This document shows, one piece after another, positions 1 to 12,182 of a stretch of 28,280 nt of DNA (position 1 is the stretch's first letter; each line of letters starts with the position of its first letter). This DNA is from Saccoglossus kowalevskii (Eukaryota > Hemichordata > Enteropneusta > Harrimaniidae), in NCBI RefSeq assembly GCF_000003605.2, contig NW_003147137.1, forward strand, positions 1 to 28,280. Reading direction: 5' to 3'. The translations under genes and the position numbers were made by a program. The notes under the pieces were generated by a model that did no database searches, was not told the DNA's origin, and was given only the letters and a program-made list of their open reading frames with translations.

Positions 1-936
1 TTGTGGGATACATGTCCTAATGAATTGTGGGATACATGTCCTAATGAATAGTGGGATACATGTCCTAATGAGTTGTGGGATATATGTCCTAATGAATTGT
101 GGGATATATGTCCTAATGAATTGTGGGATATATGTCCTAATGAGTTGTGGGATATATGTCCTAATGAATTGTGGGATATATGTCCTAATGAGTTGTGGGA
201 TATATGTCCTAATGAGTTGTGGGATACATGTCCTAATGAATTGTGGGATATATGTCCTAATGAATTGTGGGATATATGTCCTAATGAATTGTGGGATACA
301 TGTCTTAATGAATTGTGGGATATATGTCCTAATGAGTTGTGGGATATATGTCCTAATGAATAGTGGGATACATGTCCTAATGAGTTGTGGGATATATGTC
401 CTAATGAATTGTGGGATATATGTCCTAATGAATTGTGGAATACATGTCTTAATGAATTGTGGGATACATGTCCTAATGAGTTATGGGATATATGTCCTAA
501 TGAATAGTGGGATACATGTCCTAATGAATTGTGGGATATATGTCCTAATGAATTGTGGGATATATGTCCTAATGAGTTGTGGGATATATGTCCTAATGAA
601 TAGTGGCATACATGTCCTAATGAGTTGTGGGATACATGTCCTAATGAATTGTGGGATACATGTCCTAATGAATTGTGGGATATATGTCCTAATGAATTGT
701 GGGATACATGTCCTAATGAATTGTGGGATACATGTCCTAATGAGTTGTGGGATATATGTCCTAATGAGTTGTGGCATACATGTCCTAATGAGTTGTGCGA
801 TATATGTCCTAATGAGTTGTGGGATACATGTTCTAATGAATTGCGGGATACATGTCCTAATGAGTTGTGGGATACATGTCCTAATGAATTGTGGGATATA
901 TGTCCTAATGAGTTGTGGGATACATGTCCTAATGAG

Positions 937-1704
937 TTGTGGGATACATGTCCTAATTAATTGTGGGATATATGTCATAATGAATTGTGGGATACATGTC
1001 CTAATGAATTGTGGGATATATGTCCTAATGAGTTGTGGGATACATGTCTTAATGAGTTGTGGGATATATGTCCTAATGAGTTATGGGATATCTGTCCTAA
1101 TGTGTTGTGGGATATATGTCCTAATGAGTTATGGGATATATGTCCTAATGAATTGTGGGATATATGTCCTAATGAATTGTGGAATACATGTCCTAATGAA
1201 TTGTGGGATACATGTCCCAATGAGTTGTGGGATATATGTCCTAATGAGTTGTGGGATACATGTCCTAATGAGTTGTGGGATATATGTCCTAATGAGTTGT
1301 GGGATACATGTCCTAATGAATAGTGGGATACATGTCCTAATGAGTTGTGGGATATATGTCCTAATGAGTTGTGGGATACATGTCCTAATGAGTTGTGGGA
1401 TATATGTCCTAATGAATAGTGGCATACATGTCCTAATGAGTTGTGGGATATATGTCCTAATGAGTTGTGGGATACATGTCCTAATGAATTGTGGGATACA
1501 TGTCATAATGAATTGTGGGATATATGTCCTAATGAATTGTGGGATACATGTCCTAATGAATTGTGGGATATATGTCCTAATGAGTTGTGGGATACATGTC
1601 CTAATGAATTGTAGGATACATGTCTTAATGAATAGTGGGATATATGTCCTAATGAGTTGTGGGATACATGTCCTAATGAGTTGTGGGATATATGTCCTAA
1701 TGAG
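937..1704 (+). repeat. Segmental block, copy 1 of pair with 3409-4176
   Basis: This 32-unit block repeats at 3409-4176, 2472 bp (103 units) downstream. Shared rare markers fix the alignment: TAATTAA at the end of the first unit, CATAATG units, GGATATCTG (A12 to C), GGAATAC, TCCCAATG, TAGTGGCATAC, and a TTGTAGG unit followed by a TAG unit. One clear difference is T at 1103 where the other copy has A at 3575. Beyond both ends the variant order diverges, which marks the block edges to within a unit. A related stretch with the ATATCTG landmark recurs near 20069-20540 and 25498-25811. Confidence 0.88.
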
Positions 1705-1944
1705 TTGTGGGATACATGTCCTAATGAATTGTGGGATACATGTCCTAATGAGTTGTGGGATATATGTCCTAATGAATTGTGGCATACATGTCCTAATGAG
1801 TTGTGGGATGTATGTCCTAATGAGTTGTGGCATACATGTCCTAATGAATTGTGGGATATATGTCCTAATGAATAGTGGGATACATGTCCTAATGAGTTGT
1901 GGGATATATGTCCTAATGAATAGTGGGATACATGTCCTAATGAG

Positions 1945-2448
1945 TTGTGGGATACATGTCCTAATGAGTTGTGGGATATATGTCCTAATGAGTTGTGGGA
2001 TATATGTCCTAATGAGTTGTGGGATATATGTCCTAATGAGTTGTGGGATATATGTCCTAATGAGTTGTGGCATACATGTTCTAATGAATTGTGGAATACA
2101 TGTCCTAATGAATTGTGGGATATATGTCCTAATGAATTGTGGGATATATGTCCTAATGAATTGTGGGATATATGTCCTAATGAATTGTGGGATACATGTC
2201 CTAATGAGTTGTGGGATACATGTCCTAATGAGTTGTGGGATATATGTCCTAATGAGTTGTGGGATATATGTCCTAATGAGTTGTGGGATATATGTCCTAA
2301 TGAGTTGTGGGATATATGTCCTAATGAGTTGTGGCATACATGTTCTAATGAATTGTGGAATACATGTCCTAATGAATTGTGGGATATATGTCCTAATGAA
2401 TTGTGGGATATATGTCCTAATGAATTGTGGGATATATGTCCTAATGAA
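1945..2448 (+). repeat. Two copies of a 240-bp block at 264-bp period
   Basis: Units 1945-2184 repeat in the same order at 2209-2448. Each copy has one ACATG unit, four ATATG units ending in G, one GGCATACATGTTC unit, one GGAATAC unit, then three ATATG units ending in A. The period is 264 bp, or 11 units. The GGCATAC/GGAATAC dyad at 2065 and 2329 is the clearest anchor. It recurs at 10696, 11248, 12567, 13310, 14698, 16425, 17168, 17458, 18009, 27091 and 27856 and makes a useful landmark for higher-order structure. Confidence 0.85.
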
Positions 2449-2856
2449 TTGTGGGATATATGTCCTAATGAATTGTGGGATACATGTCCTATTGAATTGT
2501 GGGATTCATGTCCTAATGAATTGTGGGATATATGTCTTAATGAATTGTGGGATATATGTCCTTATGAATAGTGGGATACATGTCCTAATGAGTTGTGGGA
2601 TGTATGTCCTAATGAGTTGTGGGATACATGTCCTAATGAATTGTGGGATACATGTCCTAATGAGTTGTGGGATATATGTCCTAATGAATTGTGGGATATA
2701 TGTCCTAATGAATTGTGGGATATATGTCCTAATGAGTTGTGGGATATATGTCCTAATGAGTTGTGGGATATATGTCCTAATGAGTTGTGGGATATATGTC
2801 CTAATGAATTGTGGGATATATGTCATAATGAATTGTGGGATACATGTCATAATGAA

Positions 2857-3760
2857 TTGTGGGATACATGTCCTAATGAATTGTGGGATACATGTCCTAA
2901 TGAATTGTGGGATATATGTCCTAATGAGTTGTGGGATACATGTCTTAATGAATTGTGGGATACATGTCCTAATGAGTTATGGGATATATGTCCTAATGAA
3001 TTGTGGGATACATGTCCTAATGAGTTGTGGGATATATGTCCTAATGAATAGTGGGATATATGTCCTAATGAGTTGTGGGATATATGTCCTAATGAATAGT
3101 GGCATACATGTCCTAATGAGTTGTGGGATATATGTCCTAATGAGTTGTGGGATACATGTCCTAATGAATTGCGGGATACATGTCCTAATGAATTGTGGGA
3201 TATATGTCCTAATGAATTGTGGGATACATGTCCTAATGAATTGTGGGATACATGTCCTAATGAATTGTGGGATATATGTCCTAATGAGTTGTGGGATATA
3301 TGTCCTAATGAGTTGTGGGATACATGTCCTAATGAATTGTAGGATACATGTCTTAATGAATAGTGGGATACATGTCTTAATGAATTGTGGGATATATGTC
3401 CTAATGAGTTGTGGGATACATGTCCTAATTAATTGTGGGATATATGTCATAATGAATTGTGGGATACATGTCCTAATGAATTGTGGGATATATGTCCTAA
3501 TGAGTTGTGGGATACATGTCTTAATGAGTTGTGGGATATATGTCCTAATGAGTTATGGGATATCTGTCCTAATGAGTTGTGGGATATATGTCCTAATGAG
3601 TTATGGGATATATGTCCTAATGAATTGTGGGATATATGTCCTAATGAATTGTGGAATACATGTCCTAATGAATTGTGGGATACATGTCCCAATGAGTTGT
3701 GGGATATATGTCCTAATGAGTTGTGGGATACATGTCCTAATGAGTTGTGGGATATATGTC
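2857..3760 (+). repeat. Segmental block shared with 24908-25811
   Basis: The order of unit variants matches 24908-25811 at a fixed offset of 22051 bp. Landmarks in order are a T17 unit, a TTATGGG unit, consecutive TAG units, a TAGTGGCATAC unit, a TTGCGGG unit (3169 and 25220), a TTGTAGG unit and the GGATATCTG unit. A few single-base differences are visible, for example at the TAATTAA unit at 3409. The match ends where this copy reaches a TAG unit at 3793 and the distal copy has a T16 unit at 25820. Confidence 0.85.
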
Positions 3761-4176
3761 CTAATGAGTTGTGGGATACATGTCCTAATGAATAGTGGGA
3801 TACATGTCCTAATGAGTTGTGGGATATATGTCCTAATGAGTTGTGGGATACATGTCCTAATGAGTTGTGGGATATATGTCCTAATGAATAGTGGCATACA
3901 TGTCCTAATGAGTTGTGGGATATATGTCCTAATGAGTTGTGGGATACATGTCCTAATGAATTGTGGGATACATGTCATAATGAATTGTGGGATATATGTC
4001 CTAATGAATTGTGGGATACATGTCCTAATGAATTGTGGGATATATGTCCTAATGAGTTGTGGGATACATGTCCTAATGAATTGTAGGATACATGTCTTAA
4101 TGAATAGTGGGATATATGTCCTAATGAGTTGTGGGATACATGTCCTAATGAGTTGTGGGATATATGTCCTAATGAG
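3409..4176 (+). repeat. Segmental block, copy 2 of pair with 937-1704
   Basis: This is the second copy of the 768-bp block, with the same variant order as 937-1704, including TAATTAA at 3427-3433 and the TTGTAGG unit at 4081 followed by a TAG unit at 4105. It diverges after 4176, where one extra ATATG unit appears. Its left half also belongs to the match with 24908-25811, so blocks overlap and cannot be read as simple one-step duplications. Confidence 0.87.
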
Positions 4177-4200
4177 TTGTGGGATATATGTCCTAATGAG

Positions 4201-4702
4201 TTGTGGGATACATGTCCTAATGAATTATGGGATACATGTCCTAATGAATTGTGGGATACATGTCCTAATGAGTTGTGGGATATATGTCCTAATGAGTTGT
4301 GGGATATATGTCCTAATGAGTTGTGGGATATATGTCCTAATGAATTGTGGGATACATGTCCTAATGAGTTGTGGGATACATGTCCTAATGAATTGTGGGA
4401 TACATGTCCTAATGAGTTGTGGGATATATGTCCTAATGAATTGTGGGATATATGTCCTAATGAGTTGTGGGATATATGTCCTAATGAGTTGTGGGATATA
4501 TGTCCTAATGAGTTGTGGAATACATGTTCTAATGAATTGTGGGATATATGTCCTAATGAGTTGTGGGATATATGTCCTAATGAGTTGTGGGATATATGTC
4601 CTAATGAATTGTGGGATATATGTCTAATGAATTGTGGGATATATGTCCTAATGAATTGTGGGATACATGTCCTAATGAATTGTGGGATATATGTCCTAAT
4701 GA
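4201..4702 (+). repeat. Segmental block shared with 18653-19154
   Basis: The block matches 18653-19154 at an offset of 14452 bp. Both copies contain a TTATGGG unit (4225 and 18677), a GGAATACATGTTC unit, and a 23-bp unit that has lost one C of the CC pair (4609-4631 and 19061-19083). The shared deletion supports common descent. The 4609-4631 unit is the first break in the 24-bp register of the window. Confidence 0.86.
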
Positions 4703-5615
4703 ATTGTGGGATACATGTCCTAATGAGTTGTGGGATACATGTCCTAATGAGTTGTGGGATACATGTCCTAATGAATTGTGGGATACATGTCCTAATGAGT
4801 TGTGGGATACATGTCCTAATGAGTTGTGGGATATATGTCCTAATGAATTGTGGGATACATGTCCTAATGAATTGTGGGATATATGTCCTAATGAATTGTG
4901 GGATACATGTCCTAATGAATTGTGGGATATATGTCCTAATGAGTTGTGGGATACATGTCCTAATGAATTGTGGGATACATGTCCTAATGAATAGTGGGAT
5001 ATATGTCCTAATGAGTTGTGGGATACATGTCCTAATGAGTTGTGGGATATATGTCCTAATGAGTTGTGGGATATATGTCCTAATGAGTTGTGGGATATAT
5101 GTCCTAATGAGTTGTGGGATACATGTCCTAATGAGTTGTGGGATACATGTCCTAATGAATTGTGGGATACATGTCCTAATGAGTTGTGGGATGTATGTCC
5201 TAATGAGTTGTGGCATACATGTCCTAATGAGTTGTGGGATATATGTCCTAATGAATTGTGGCATACATGTCCTAATGAGTTGTGGGATGTATGTCCTAAT
5301 GAATTGTGGGATACATGTCCTAATGAGTTGTGGGATATATGTCCTAATGAATTGTGGCATACATGTCCTAATGAGTTGTGGGATATATGTCCTAATGAGT
5401 TGTGGGATATATGTCCTAATGAATTGTGGGATACATGTCCTAATGAGTTGTGGCATACATGTCCTAATGAGTTGTGGGATATATGTCCTAATGAGTTGTG
5501 GCATACATGTCCTAATGAATTGTGGGATATATGTCCTAATGAGTTGTGGCATACATGTCCTAATGAGTTGTGGGATATATGTCCTAATGAGTTGTGGGAT
5601 ACATGTTCTAATGAA

Positions 5616-6311
5616 TTGTGGGATACATGTCCTAATGAGTTGTGGGATACATGTTCTAATGAATTGTGGGATATATGTCCTAATGAGTTGTGGGATACAT
5701 GTCCTAATGAGTTGTGGGATGTATGTCCTAATGAGTTGTGGCATACATGTCCTAATGAATAGTGGGATACATGTCCTAATGAGTTGTGGGATATATGTCC
5801 TAATGAGTTGTGGCATACATGTCCTAATGAGTTGTGGGATATATGTCCTAATGAGTTGTGGGATACATGTTCTAATGAATTGTGGAATACATGTCCTAAT
5901 GAATTGTGGGATATATGTCCTAATGAATTGTGGGATATATGTCCTAATGAATTGTGGGATATATGTCCTAATGAATTGTGGGATATATGTCCTAATGAAT
6001 TGTGGGATTCATGTCCTATTGAATTGTGGGATTCATGTCCTAATGAATTGTGGGATATATGTCTTAATGAATTGTGGGATATATGTCCTAATGAATTGTG
6101 GGATACATGTCCTAATGAATTGTGGGATATATGTCCTAATGAATTGTGGGATACATGTCCTAATGAATTGTGGGATACATGTTCTATTGAATTGTGGGAT
6201 ATATGTCTTAATGAATTGTGGGATACATGTCCTAGTGAATTGTGGGATATATGTCCTAATGAGTTGTGGGATACATGTCCTATTGAATTGTGGGACACAT
6301 GTCCTAATGAA
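5616..6311 (+). repeat. Cassette X, intact copy
   Basis: Bases 5616-6215 match 9762-10361 at an offset of 4146 bp, and 5784-6311 match 26060-26587 at an offset of 20276 bp. Landmarks in order are a T16 unit, a GGAATAC unit, a run of ATATG units ending in A, two GATTCATG units (6000 and 6024), a TTCTATTG unit (6168), a CCTATTG unit (6264) and a GGGACACATG unit (6288). This is the least mutated of the three copies. The right parts of the other two are heavily substituted. No coding or regulatory role is visible. Confidence 0.85.
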
Positions 6312-6407
6312 TTATGGGATATATGTCTTAATGAATTGTGGGATACATGTCCTAATGAATTGTGGGATACATGTCCTATTGAATTGTGGGATACATGTCC
6401 TAATGAC

Positions 6408-7824
6408 TTGTGGGATACATGTCCTAATGAATTGTGGGATATATGTCCTAATGAGTTGTGGGATATATGTCCTAATGAGTTGTGGGATACATGTCCTAAT
6501 GAATTGTGGGATACATGTCTTAATGAATAGTGGTATATATGTTCTAATGAGTTGTGGGATACATGTCCTAATGAATTGTGGGATATATGTCATAATGAAT
6601 TGTGGGATACATGTCCTAATGAATTGTGAGATACATGTCCTAATGAGTTGTGGGATATATGTCCTAATGAATTGTGGGATATATGTCCTAATGAATTGTG
6701 GAATACATGTCCTAATGAATTGTGGGATACATGTCCTAATGAGTTGTGGGATATATGTCCTAATGAGTTGTGGGATATATGTCCTAATGAATTGTGGGAT
6801 ATATGTCCTAATGAATTGTGGAATACATGTCCTAATGAATTGTGGGATACATGTCCTAATGAGTTGTGGGATATATGTCCTAATGAGTTGTGGGATACAT
6901 GTCCTAATGAATTATGGGATACATGTCCTAATGAATTGTGGGATACATGTCCTAATGAGTTGTGGGATATATGTCCTAATGAGTTGTGGGATATATGTCC
7001 TAATGAGTTGTGGGATATATGTCCTAATGAATTGTGGGATACATGTCCTAATGAGTTGTGGGATACATGTCCTAATGAATTGTGGGATACATGTCTTAAT
7101 GAATAGTGGTATATATGTTCTAATGAGTTGTGGGATACATGTCCTAATGAATTGTGGGATATATGTCATAATGAATTGTGGGATACATGTCCTAATGAAT
7201 TGTGGGATACATGTCCTAATGAATTGTGGGATATATGTCCTAATGAGTTGTGGGATACATGTCTTAATGAATTGTGGGATACATGTCCTAATGAGTTATG
7301 GGATATATGTCCTAATGAATTGTGGGATACATGTCCTAATGAGTTGTGGGATATATGTCCTAATGAATAGTGGGATATATGTCCTAATGAGTTGTGGGAT
7401 ATATGTCCTAATGAATAGTGGCATACATGTCCTAATGAGTTGTGGGATATATGTCCTAATGAGTTGTGGGATACATGTCCTAATGAATTGCGGGATACAT
7501 GTCCTAATGAATTGTGGGATATATGTCCTAATGAATTGTGGGATACATGTCCTAATGAATTGTGGGATACATGTCCCTAATGAATTGTGGGATATATGTC
7601 CTAATGAGTTGTGGGATATATGTCCTAATGAGTTGTGGGATACATGTCCTAATGAGTTGTGGGATATATGTCCTAATGAGTTGTGGGATACATGTCCTAA
7701 TGAATTGTGGGATACATGTCTTAATGAATAGTGGTATATATGTTCTAATGAGTTGTGGGATACATGTCCTAATGAATTGTGGGATATATGTCATAATGAA
7801 TTGTGGGATATATGTCCTAATGAG
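6408..7824 (+). repeat. Threefold larger repeat marked by TAGTGGTATATATG units
   Basis: A distinctive unit, TAGTGGTATATATG followed by TTCTAATG, occurs at 6528, 7104 and 7729. The spacings are 576 and 625 bp (24 units, and 26 units plus one base). In each case it follows a T17 or equivalent unit and is followed within two units by a CATAATG unit. The same marker recurs at 11799 and 24836. The extra base in the second spacing is the 25-bp unit at 7560-7584, which has CCC for CC and restores the register lost at 4609. Confidence 0.8.
7080..7559 (+). repeat. Segmental block shared with 24812-25291
   Basis: Variant order matches the distal region at an offset of 17732 bp, including the TAGTGGTATATATG unit (7104 and 24836), the CATAATG unit (7152 and 24884), a TTATGGG unit, TAG units and the TTGCGGG unit (7488 and 25220). 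The distal region also matches 2857-3760, so this string exists at least three times in the window. Confidence 0.78.
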
Positions 7825-8105
7825 TTGTGGGATACATGTCTTAATGATTGTGCGATATATGTCCTAATGAGTTGTGGGATATCTGTCCTAATGAGTTGTG
7901 GGATATATGTCCTAATGAGTTGTGGGATATATGTCCTATGAATTGTGGATACATGTCCTAATGAATTGTGGGATACATGTCTAATGAATTGTGGGATATA
8001 TGTCTAATGAGTTGTGGGATATATGTCATAATGAATAGTGGGATACATGTCTAATGAGTTGTGGGATATATGTCCTAATGAATTGTGGGATATATGTCTA
8101 ATGAA
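7825..8105 (+). repeat. Deletion-rich patch: seven 23-bp units among twelve
   Basis: Units starting at 7825, 7920, 7943, 7966, 7989, 8036 and 8083 each lack one base. The lost base is at the AAT/GA end of the unit, in CTAA, in GGG (reduced to GG), or in CC (reduced to C, four times). The four units from 7920 to 8011 are consecutive. The net register shift is seven bases in about 280 bp. I found no second copy of this pattern in the window. It may be a recombination seam or homopolymer error in the underlying reads. Confidence 0.9.
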
Positions 8106-9593
8106 TTGTGGAATACATGTCTTAATGAATTGTGGGATACATGTCCTAATGAGTTATGGGATATATGTCCTAATGAATAGTGGGATACATGTCCTAATGA
8201 ATTGTGGGATATATGTCCTAATGAATTGTGGGATATATGTCCTAATGAGTTGTGGGATATATGTCCTAATGAATAGTGGCATACATGTCCTAATGAATAG
8301 TGGGATACATGTCCTAATGAATTGTGGGATACATGTCCTAATGAATAGTGGGATACATGTCCTAATGAATTGTGGGATACATGTCCTAATGAATAGTGGG
8401 ATACATGTCCTAATGAGTTGTGGGATACATGTCCTAATGACTTGTGGGATACATGTCCTAATGAATTGTGGGATACATGTCCTAATGAATTGTGGGATAT
8501 ATGTCCTAATGAATTGTGGGATACATGTCCTAATGAATTGTGGGATACATGTCCTAATGAATTGTGGGATACATGTCCTAATGAATTGTGGGATATATGT
8601 CCTAATGAATTGTGGGATACATGTCTTAATGAATTGTGGGATACATGTCCTAATGAGTTGTGGGATATATGTCCTAATGAGTTGTGGGATATATGTCCTA
8701 ATGAGTTGTGGGATATATGTCCTAATGAATTGTGGAATATATGTCCTAATGAATTGTGGAATACATGTCCTAATGAATTGTGGGATACATGTCCTAATGA
8801 GTTGTGGGATATATGTCCTAATGAGTTGTGGGATATATGTCCTAATGAATTGTGGGATATATGTCCTAATGAATTGTGGAATACATGTCCTAATGAGTTG
8901 TGGGATACATGTCCTAATGAATTGTGGGATACATGTCCTAATGAGTTGTGGGATACATGTCCTAATGAGTTGTGGGATATATGTCCTAATGAGTTGTGGG
9001 ATATATGTCCTAATGAATTGTGGCATACATGTCCTAATGAGTTGTGGGATGTATGTCCTAATGAGTTGTGGCATACATGTCCTAATGAATTGTGGGATAT
9101 ATGTCCTAATGAATTGTGGGATATATGTCATAATGAGTTGTGGGATACATGTCCTAATGAGTTGTGGGATATATGTCCTAATGAATTGTGGGATATATGT
9201 CCTAATGAGTTGTGGGATACATGTCTTAATGAGTTGTGGGATACATGTCCTAATGAGTTATGGGATATATGTCCTAATGAATTGTGGGATACATGTCCTA
9301 ATGAGTTGTGGGATATATGTCCTAATGAGTTGTGGGATATATGTCCTAATGAATTGTGGGATATATGTCCTAATGAATAGTGGGATATATGTCCTAATGA
9401 GTTGTGGGATATATGTCCTAATGAGTTGTGGGATATATGTCCTAATGAGTTGTGGGATATATGTCCTAATGAGTTGTGGCATACATGTCCTAATGAGTTG
9501 TGGGATATATGTCCTAATGAGTTGTGGCATACATGTCCTAATGAGTTGTGGGATATATGTCCTAATGAGTTGTGGGATACATGTTCTAATGAA

Positions 9594-9905
9594 TTGCGGG
9601 ATACATGTCCTAATGAGTTGTGGGATATATGTCCTAATGAGTTGTGGGATATATGTCCTAATGAATTGTGGGATATATGTCCTAATGAGTTGTGGCATAC
9701 ATGTCCTAATGAGTTGTGGGATATATGTCCTAATGAGTTGTGGCATACATGTCCTAATGAGTTGTGGGATATATGTCCTAATGAGTTGTGGGATACATGT
9801 TCTAATGAATTGTGGGATATATGTCCTAATGAGTTGTGGGATACATGTCCTAATGAGTTGTGGGATGTATGTCCTAATGAGTTGTGGCATACATGTCCTA
9901 ATGAA
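9594..9905 (+). repeat. 312-bp block repeated at 22315-22626
   Basis: Thirteen consecutive units have the same variant in the same order as 22315-22626, at an offset of 12721 bp. The string starts with a TTGCGGG unit and includes two GGCATAC units spaced 48 bp apart, a T16 unit, a GATGTATG unit and a closing GGCATAC unit ending in A. I see no difference between copies. They part immediately afterwards: a TAG unit here, a GGAATAC unit in the distal copy. Confidence 0.85.
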
Positions 9906-10456
9906 TAGTGGGATACATGTCCTAATGAGTTGTGGGATATATGTCCTAATGAGTTGTGGCATACATGTCCTAATGAGTTGTGGGATATATGTCCTAATGA
10001 GTTGTGGGATACATGTTCTAATGAATTGTGGAATACATATCCTAATGAATTGTGGGATATATGTCCTAATGAATTGTGGGATATATGTCCTAATGAATTG
10101 TGGGATATATGTCCTAATGAATTGTGGGATATATGTCCTAATGAATTGTGGGATTCATGTCCTATTGAATTGTGGGATTCATGTCCTAATGAATTGTGGG
10201 ATATATGTCTTAATGAATTGTGGGATATATGTCCTAATGAATTGTGGGATACATGTCCTAATGAATTGTGGGATATATGTCCTAATGAATTGTGGGATAC
10301 ATGTCCTAATGAATTGTGGGATACATGTTCTATTGAATTGTGGGATATATGTCTTAATGAATTGTGGGATATTTTCCTTATGGATAGTGGGCTACAAGTC
10401 CTAATCAATTAAGGGGTGTTAGTCCTATCGATAGGCGGGACACATGTCACAATGAA
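9762..10456 (+). repeat. Cassette X, second copy with decayed right end
   Basis: The first 600 bp (to 10361) match 5616-6215 with only scattered differences, such as ACATATCC at 10032-10039 instead of ACATGTCC. From 10362 the units are strongly substituted. The order still follows cassette X: a TTCTATTG unit at 10314, CCTATCGA at 10424-10431 where the intact copy has CCTATTGA, and GGGACACATG at 10437-10446 where the intact copy has the same rare GACACATG. Confidence 0.8.
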
Positions 10457-10576
10457 TGCTTGGATACATGTCCTAATGAGGAGTGGGATATATGTCTTAA
10501 TGACTCGTGGGATATATGTCTTAATGAATTGTGGGATCAGAGTCTTAAGGAGTTCAGCGATACATGTCCTAATGAA
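10362..10576 (+). repeat. Highly diverged satellite units (decay block 1)
   Basis: Nine units keep a recognisable period of 23, 24, 23, 25, 24, 24, 24, 24 and 24 bp but carry many substitutions, such as GATATTTTCC, GCTACAAGTCC, TTAAGGGGTG, GGATCAGAG and TTCAGCGATAC. The ATGT at unit bases 12-15, nearly invariant elsewhere, is lost in several units. Both borders are sharp, with ordinary units at 10338 and 10577. No open frame, RNA or insertion-element ends are apparent, so I read it as old satellite rather than inserted sequence. Confidence 0.88.
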
Positions 10577-10767
10577 TTGTGGGATACATGTCCTAATGAG
10601 TTGTGGGATATATGTCCTAATGAATTGTGGGATATATGTCTAATGAATTGTGGGATATATGTCCTAATGAGTTGTGGGATATATGTCCTAATGAGTTGTG
10701 GCATACATGTTCTAATGAATTGTGGAATACATGTCCTAATGAATTGTGGGATATATGTCCTAATGAA

Positions 10768-11175
10768 TAGTGGGATACATGTCCTAATGAGTTGTGGGAT
10801 GTATGTCCTAATGAGTTGTGGGATACATGTCCTAATGAATTGTGGGATACATGTCCTAATGAATTGTGGGATATGTGTCCTAATGAATTGTGGCATACAT
10901 GTCCTAATGAATTGTGGGATACATGTCCTAATGAATTGTGGGATGTATGTCCTAATGAGTTGTGGGATACATGTCCTAATGAATTGTGGGATACATGTCC
11001 TAATGAATTGTGGGATACATGTCCTAATGAGTTGTGGGATATATGTCCTAATGAGTTGTGGGATATATGTCCTAATGAATTGTGGGATATATGTCCTAAT
11101 GAATTGTGGGATATATGTCCTAATGAGTTGTGGGATATATGTCCTAATGAGTTGTGGGATGTATGTCCTAATGAG
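10768..11175 (+). repeat. Segmental block shared with 16665-17072
   Basis: The variant order matches at an offset of 5897 bp. It starts with a TAG unit and a GATGTATG unit and includes the rare ATATGTGTCC unit (10864 and 16761), which I saw nowhere else. That shared rare base is strong evidence of recent copying. Related strings without it occur at 12807-13238 and 14938-15369. Confidence 0.82.
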
Positions 11176-11606
11176 TTGTGGGATATATGTCCTAATGAGT
11201 TGTGGGATATATGTCCTAATGAGTTGTGGGATATATGTCCTAATGAGTTGTGGCATACATGTTCTAATGAATTGTGGAATACATGTCTAATGAATTGTGG
11301 GATATATGTCCTAATGAATTGTGGGATATATGTCCTAATGAATTGTGGGATATATGTCCTAATGAATTGTGGGATATATGTCCTAATGAATTGTGGGATA
11401 CATGTCCTATTGAATTGTGGGATTCATGTCCTAATGAATTGTGGGATATATGTCTTAATGAATTGTGGGATATATGTCCTTATGAATAGTGGGATACATG
11501 TCCTAATGAGTTGTGGGATGTATGTCCTAATGAGTTGTGGGATACATGTCCTAATGAATTGTGGGATACATGTCCTAATGAGTTGTGGGATATATGTCCT
11601 AATGAA
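11176..11606 (+). repeat. Segmental block shared with 27784-28214
   Basis: The offset is 16608 bp. Both copies carry the GGCATAC unit followed by a 23-bp GGAATAC unit with one C missing (11272-11294 and 27880-27902), four ATATG units, a CCTATTG unit, a GATTCATG unit, a T17 unit, a CCTTATG unit and a TAG unit. One visible difference is TTTTAATG near 27870 against TTCTAATG here. Confidence 0.84.
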
Positions 11607-12182
11607 TTGTGGGATATATGTCCTAATGAATTGTGGGATACATGTCCTATTGAATTGTGGGATACATGTCCTAATGACTTGTGGGATACATGTCCTAATG
11701 AATTGTGGGATATATGTCCTAATGAGTTGTGGGATATATGTCCTAATGAGTTGTGGGATACATGTCCTAATGAATTGTGGGATACATGTCCTAATGAATA
11801 GTGGTATATATGTTCTAATGAATTGTGGGATACATGTCCTAATGAATTGTGGGATATATGTCCTAATGAATTGTGGGATACATGTCCTAATGAATTGTGG
11901 GATACATGTCCTAATGAGTTGTGGGATATATGTCCTAATGAATTGTGGGATATATGTCCTAATGAATTGTGGAATACATGTCCTAATGAATTGTGGGATA
12001 CATGTCCTAATGAATTGTGGGATACATGTCCTAATGAGTTGTGGGATACATGTCCTAATGAATAGTGGGATACATGTCCTAATGAGTTGTGGGATGTATG
12101 TCCTAATGAGTTGTGGCATACATGTCCTAATGAGTTGTGGGATACATGTCCTAATGAGTTGTGGGATACATGTCCTAATGAG

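Noticed and set aside
20-4627. Open frame of 1,535 codons on the + strand
   Set aside because: It is an exact eight-residue repeat from the satellite period, overlaps equally open frames on both strands, has no start context or domain, and ends only because a 23-bp unit shifts the frame.
3975-5816. Long reverse-strand open frames, also at 13803-16433 and 20887-22692
   Set aside because: These are the complement of the same units. Two reverse frames lack stops in the consensus, and there is no sign of selection for either.
4129-7731. Open frame of 1,200 codons on the + strand, and similar long frames at 20918-24214 and 23631-26528
   Set aside because: Same artefact. They even switch between two different octapeptide repeats where a one-base deletion changes the frame, which a real protein would not tolerate so evenly.
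10362-10576. Inserted foreign element in the array
   Set aside because: The 23-25 bp spacing and residual GTCCTAAT and TGTCTTAATG motifs show diverged satellite units. No terminal repeats or target duplication are visible.
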